In this document: positions 6,105-8,732 of the stretch, in pieces
Layout: each line of letters opens with the position of its first letter
How positions within the stretch are numbered: position 1 is the stretch's first letter
Assembly: GCA_003510215.1 (NCBI GenBank)
Contig: DOKQ01000093.1
Location: 1-8,732 of the forward strand
Reading direction: 5' to 3'
Source: Erysipelotrichaceae bacterium
Lineage (GTDB): Bacteria > Bacillota_I > Bacilli_A > Erysipelotrichales > Erysipelotrichaceae
Length of the DNA: 8,732 bases
Position numbers and translations under genes: made by a program
The notes under the pieces: model-generated
What the model saw: the letters and a program-made list of their open reading frames with translations, nothing else
Told to the model about the DNA's origin: nothing
Databases searched by the model: none

Positions 6105-7883
6105 ATGCCGATAATTTCGGATAATCAGATTCTTCAAATACGTAATCAAGCAGATATTGTAGACATCGTCGGTCAGTATCTGCCTTTGGTGCGTCGTGGA
6201 AAGAGCTATTGGGCTATCTGTCCGTTTCATGATGACCACGACCCATCCATGTCTGTTTCGGCAGAGAAACAGATTTACAAATGCTTTGTCTGTGGTGCGG
6301 GGGGAAATGTCTTTACCTTCGTACAAAACTATGAGAAATTGCCCTTTGTGGATGCAGTGGCAAAGGTGGCATCGAGCATTGGCATTCATCTGGATGTCTC
6401 ATCACATATCAAAGAGGAAGTAGATCCTCATACCCGTCAGTTGCAGAAGCTGGTACGTGAGGCCGTCAATTATACGAAGTATCAGTTGCAATCTGCAGAT
6501 GGTGTTGAAGCCAAAGAAATGGTTCTGCGCCGAGGTATTACCGATGCTCAGATTGAAAAATTTGAAATTGGTTTTAATCCTGGGAATGGGGGACTCAGTC
6601 AGTTTCTTCTTGCAAAAGGATATGAGTTGCCACTGGCAATGGAAGCCAATGTTACCTCAGGTACGCTGGATTACTATCGGGATGTCTTTGCCTTTCGGAT
6701 TACCTTTCCTTTATATGATTTACAGGGTCACCCCGTTGCCTTTAGTGCACGTGCCATCAAAGCAGATGAGCAGGCAAAATATATCAATACGACGGAAACG
6801 CCACTCTTTGTCAAAGGTAATTTATTATATAACTATCATCGGGCGAAGCAACCGGCAAAAAAAGAGGGGTTTGTCATTGTCTGTGAAGGTGTGACCGATG
6901 TGATTGCCTATGATCGCATTGGCGTTGAGCATGTGGTCGCTACGTTAGGCACAGCCTTTACACCTGTTCAGGTGCAGTTGCTTCGTAAAATGCATTACCA
7001 TGTTGTCATTGCCTACGATGGGGATGCGGCTGGAAAACGCGCTACCTATCAGCTTGGCAAGGCCTTACTTGAGCAAAACTGCTTAGTCGAAGTCATTCAG
7101 TATCCAAAAACATTGGATCCCGATGATGTGATTGCAACCTATGGCACAGCATCGTTAAAGCAATGTATTGAGTCGCGCTTGCCTTTGATGGAATTTGTGT
7201 TACAATATGGTACCACACTGTATCAACTGGATAACTTTAATCAGAAAAAACAGTACATTCTAGCCATGGTGGAGCAAATTCGCAAATTTGAAGATCCACT
7301 TGAAGCAAGGCACTTTACCAACCGACTGGCAGATATGACTCAAATGCCTTTTGATGACTTATTTGCGATGGTTGCCAAAAAGGTCGCTTCAAAACCTCAG
7401 CGAAAAATGGCCAACACGAGCGATCCGCTTGCTTCGATGAATCGCTATGAGTGTGAGATATTGGCTCAAATGATGTTAAGTAAAGAAGTGTCCAAACAGT
7501 TTACAGATCAGCTTGGCTTTCTGATAACACCGGTTGCTCAACGTTTATCGATGCTTATTTTGGATCATTACCGCCAGTTTGATCAGTTTGTGATTGCGGA
7601 TGTTCTGGCCCGTAACTTAGAACCTAGTATTAGTGAAACCCTACTTGCCCTCAGTGATTGGGCTTTGTTTCCTAAACAAGTCAATGCAATGGCTTTAAAT
7701 GATGCGTTTAATCATGTTAAAATAAGGTTGATCGAAGATCGTATTGCAACGTATAGAAAAACATCATCTCAACTTGTCGATCCAATTGAAAAGGCAAATT
7801 ATGCCAACAAGATTATCGAGTGTAAGCGTGAGATTGCCTTATTGAATCAAATAACGAAGGAGGAAGACAATGGCAGCTATTAA
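6105..7883 (+). CDS. dnaG: DNA primase
   Basis: DnaG synthesises RNA primers at the replication fork with DnaB-type helicase. The N-terminal zinc domain shows C39-x2-H42 and C60-x2-C63. The RNA-polymerase/TOPRIM core follows: the basic segment AKYINTTETPLFVKGNLLYN (about 224-243), the metal-binding EGVTDV (E261, D265), YDGDAAGKRA (D305, D307) and LDPDD (337-341). The ~200-residue C-terminus is divergent, as expected for the helicase-interacting domain. The length of 592 residues is typical. Small departures from Bacillus consensus are V263 where Y or F is usual in the EG-Y/F-x-D-V motif, and FSARAI where SGRAL is usual. AAGGTGG lies about four bases before the ATG. Its last 14 bases overlap rpoD, whose SD (AAGGAGG) lies inside this gene. 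Confidence 0.97.
   Translation: MPIISDNQILQIRNQADIVDIVGQYLPLVRRGKSYWAICPFHDDHDPSMSVSAEKQIYKCFVCGAGGNVFTFVQNYEKLPFVDAVAKVASSIGIHLDVSSHIKEEVDPHTRQLQKLVREAVNYTKYQLQSADGVEAKEMVLRRGITDAQIEKFEIGFNPGNGGLSQFLLAKGYELPLAMEANVTSGTLDYYRDVFAFRITFPLYDLQGHPVAFSARAIKADEQAKYINTTETPLFVKGNLLYNYHRAKQPAKKEGFVIVCEGVTDVIAYDRIGVEHVVATLGTAFTPVQVQLLRKMHYHVVIAYDGDAAGKRATYQLGKALLEQNCLVEVIQYPKTLDPDDVIATYGTASLKQCIESRLPLMEFVLQYGTTLYQLDNFNQKKQYILAMVEQIRKFEDPLEARHFTNRLADMTQMPFDDLFAMVAKKVASKPQRKMANTSDPLASMNRYECEILAQMMLSKEVSKQFTDQLGFLITPVAQRLSMLILDHYRQFDQFVIADVLARNLEPSISETLLALSDWALFPKQVNAMALNDAFNHVKIRLIEDRIATYRKTSSQLVDPIEKANYANKIIECKREIALLNQITKEEDNGSY
7695..7723 (+). promoter_or_regulatory. weak candidate internal promoter for rpoD inside dnaG
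   Basis: TAAAAT at 7718-7723 is preceded by TG one base upstream (extended -10), with TTAAAT 17 bases further up as a poor -35 (3 of 6 matches). In Bacillus, sigA has an internal promoter within dnaG, which makes the position plausible. On sequence alone this is little better than chance. Confidence 0.22.
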
Positions 7884-8732
7884 AACTTTAGAACAGATTA
7901 AACAGGACTTCCTAGCAAAAAGTAACAAAAAAGAAGTGATTAAAGAAGATGAGGTTATGGATGCATTATCACATCTGGATATGAGTGATGATGACATGAC
8001 GGAAATTCGCGACTGGTTTGAAGAAGCCGGTATCGAACTGGTTACCGACGCTGAGGAAGAGGTTGTGATAACTGATACTGCCAGCGACAATGATGACCTG
8101 GATTTTCTCGCTGATGACTCATCGGATGAAAATGAACTGGAAATCAATGTGGTTGATTTGGAAATTTATGATGCTCAGTTTACCAGTGGACCGGCTGTGA
8201 AGATCAATGATCCTGTAAAGATGTATTTGAAGGAAATTGGTCGGGTAAATCTACTGAATCCAAATGATGAACCTGAAATTGCGCGTCGGATTCGTGATGG
8301 TTATGATGCAGTGGACGCACTTGAAAAAATGTATTTTTTAGACCATCCGAAAAAGAAAAATGCGGATGGAGATATTGTACGTACGGATATTGAACTGATT
8401 GAACGTACTCTACTGGAAGAAAACCGCGGAAATCCGGAAGAGCTTGCGAGAATCCGTCAGTATATGGCAACCCGCCTGGATGGTGACGATTCCAAACGGG
8501 TACTTATTTCTGCCAACCTGCGTCTTGTCGTCAGTATTGCCAAGAAATATGTTGGTCGCGGTATGTTGTTTCTTGATCTGATTCAGGAAGGAAACATGGG
8601 TCTTGTCAAAGCAGTTGAAAAGTTTGACCATACCAAAGGATTCAAATTCTCTACATATGCTACATGGTGGATCCGTCAGGCTATTACCCGCGCCATCGCT
8701 GATCAGGCCCGTACCATTCGTATTCCTGTGCA
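7870..8732 (+). CDS. rpoD: housekeeping sigma factor RpoD/SigA, N-terminal part (cut by window end)
   Basis: This is the primary sigma factor, which directs RNA polymerase to most promoters. The reading frame stays open from the ATG at 7870 to the last base, giving 287 codons plus two bases (CA, probably His). AAGGAGG at 7857-7863 is a strong SD with a six-base spacer. Region 1.1 is seen as ALSHLDMSDDDMTEIRDWFEE with AGIELV (about 32-58). Then comes an acidic linker with no K, R or H from 48 to 110. Region 1.2 is DPVKMYLKEIGRVNLLNPND (114-133). Regions 2.1-2.4 run from about 208, including ANLRLVVSIAKKYVGRGMLF and FSTYATWWIRQAITRAIADQ (260-279), nearly identical to other primary sigmas. Between 1.2 and 2.1 lies an extra segment of about 60 residues (about 145-203) that Bacillus SigA lacks. 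Regions 3 and 4 are outside the window. dnaG just upstream supports the assignment. Confidence 0.97.
   Translation, partial: MAAIKTLEQIKQDFLAKSNKKEVIKEDEVMDALSHLDMSDDDMTEIRDWFEEAGIELVTDAEEEVVITDTASDNDDLDFLADDSSDENELEINVVDLEIYDAQFTSGPAVKINDPVKMYLKEIGRVNLLNPNDEPEIARRIRDGYDAVDALEKMYFLDHPKKKNADGDIVRTDIELIERTLLEENRGNPEELARIRQYMATRLDGDDSKRVLISANLRLVVSIAKKYVGRGMLFLDLIQEGNMGLVKAVEKFDHTKGFKFSTYATWWIRQAITRAIADQARTIRIPV

Noticed and set aside
6457..6894. Plus-strand 145-codon frame inside dnaG
   Set aside because: Out-of-frame overlap with the primase core; rich in R, S, W and M as shadow frames are, with no motif.
7839..8147. Minus-strand 102-codon serine-rich frame opposite the rpoD start
   Set aside because: The serine richness is the mirror of the Asp/Glu codons in the acidic sigma linker, not a real protein.
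1..8732. Mobile elements, CRISPR arrays, tRNA or rRNA genes, phage or defence modules
   Set aside because: No direct-repeat arrays, transposase motifs, cloverleaf-like sequences or foreign-looking composition were seen; all coding space is explained by conserved housekeeping genes.

Overview
The window is a run of chromosomal housekeeping genes from a low-GC Firmicute. Base composition looks moderately AT-rich. Shine-Dalgarno sites are strong and close to GGAGG, genes are tightly packed, and TGA acts as a real stop (cdd and era both end in it), so this is not a Mycoplasma/Spiroplasma-type code. The order ybeY-dgkA-cdd-era-recO matches Bacillus. The next step to a single-chain alpha2 glycyl-tRNA synthetase followed by dnaG and rpoD resembles Mollicutes. 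Together these suggest the Erysipelotrichia or a neighbouring branch between Bacilli and Mollicutes; this is inference, not proof.

Layout. A Na+/phosphate symporter with a fused PhoU-like tail runs leftward from 1710 to 22. A 141-base divergent control region (1711-1851) separates it from a rightward cluster: ybeY (rRNA maturation), dgkA (undecaprenol/diacylglycerol kinase), cdd (cytidine deaminase), era (ribosome-assembly GTPase), recO (recombination mediator), glyS (alpha2 GlyRS), dnaG (primase) and the first 287 codons of rpoD, the housekeeping sigma factor, cut by the window end. Gaps within the cluster never exceed 34 bases. Three junctions overlap (ybeY/dgkA by 41 nt, cdd/era by 4 nt, dnaG/rpoD by 14 nt) and era/recO are one base apart, so most of it probably forms one transcription unit with translational coupling. 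There is no intergenic stretch above 300 bases and no visible terminator.

How the genes fit together. YbeY and Era both act on 16S rRNA and 30S maturation. RecO and DnaG serve repair and replication, GlyRS serves translation, and RpoD is the main sigma factor; dnaG-rpoD forms the classic macromolecular-synthesis pair. DgkA recycles lipid carriers for the envelope and Cdd salvages pyrimidines. The transporter is a separate, divergently transcribed unit.

I found no undescribed system. The points most worth a second look are an insertion of about 60 residues in the sigma factor between regions 1.2 and 2.1, the alpha2 GlyRS sitting where Bacillus keeps glyQ-glyS with no T-box leader, a non-canonical metal-site residue in DgkA, and several candidate promoters.
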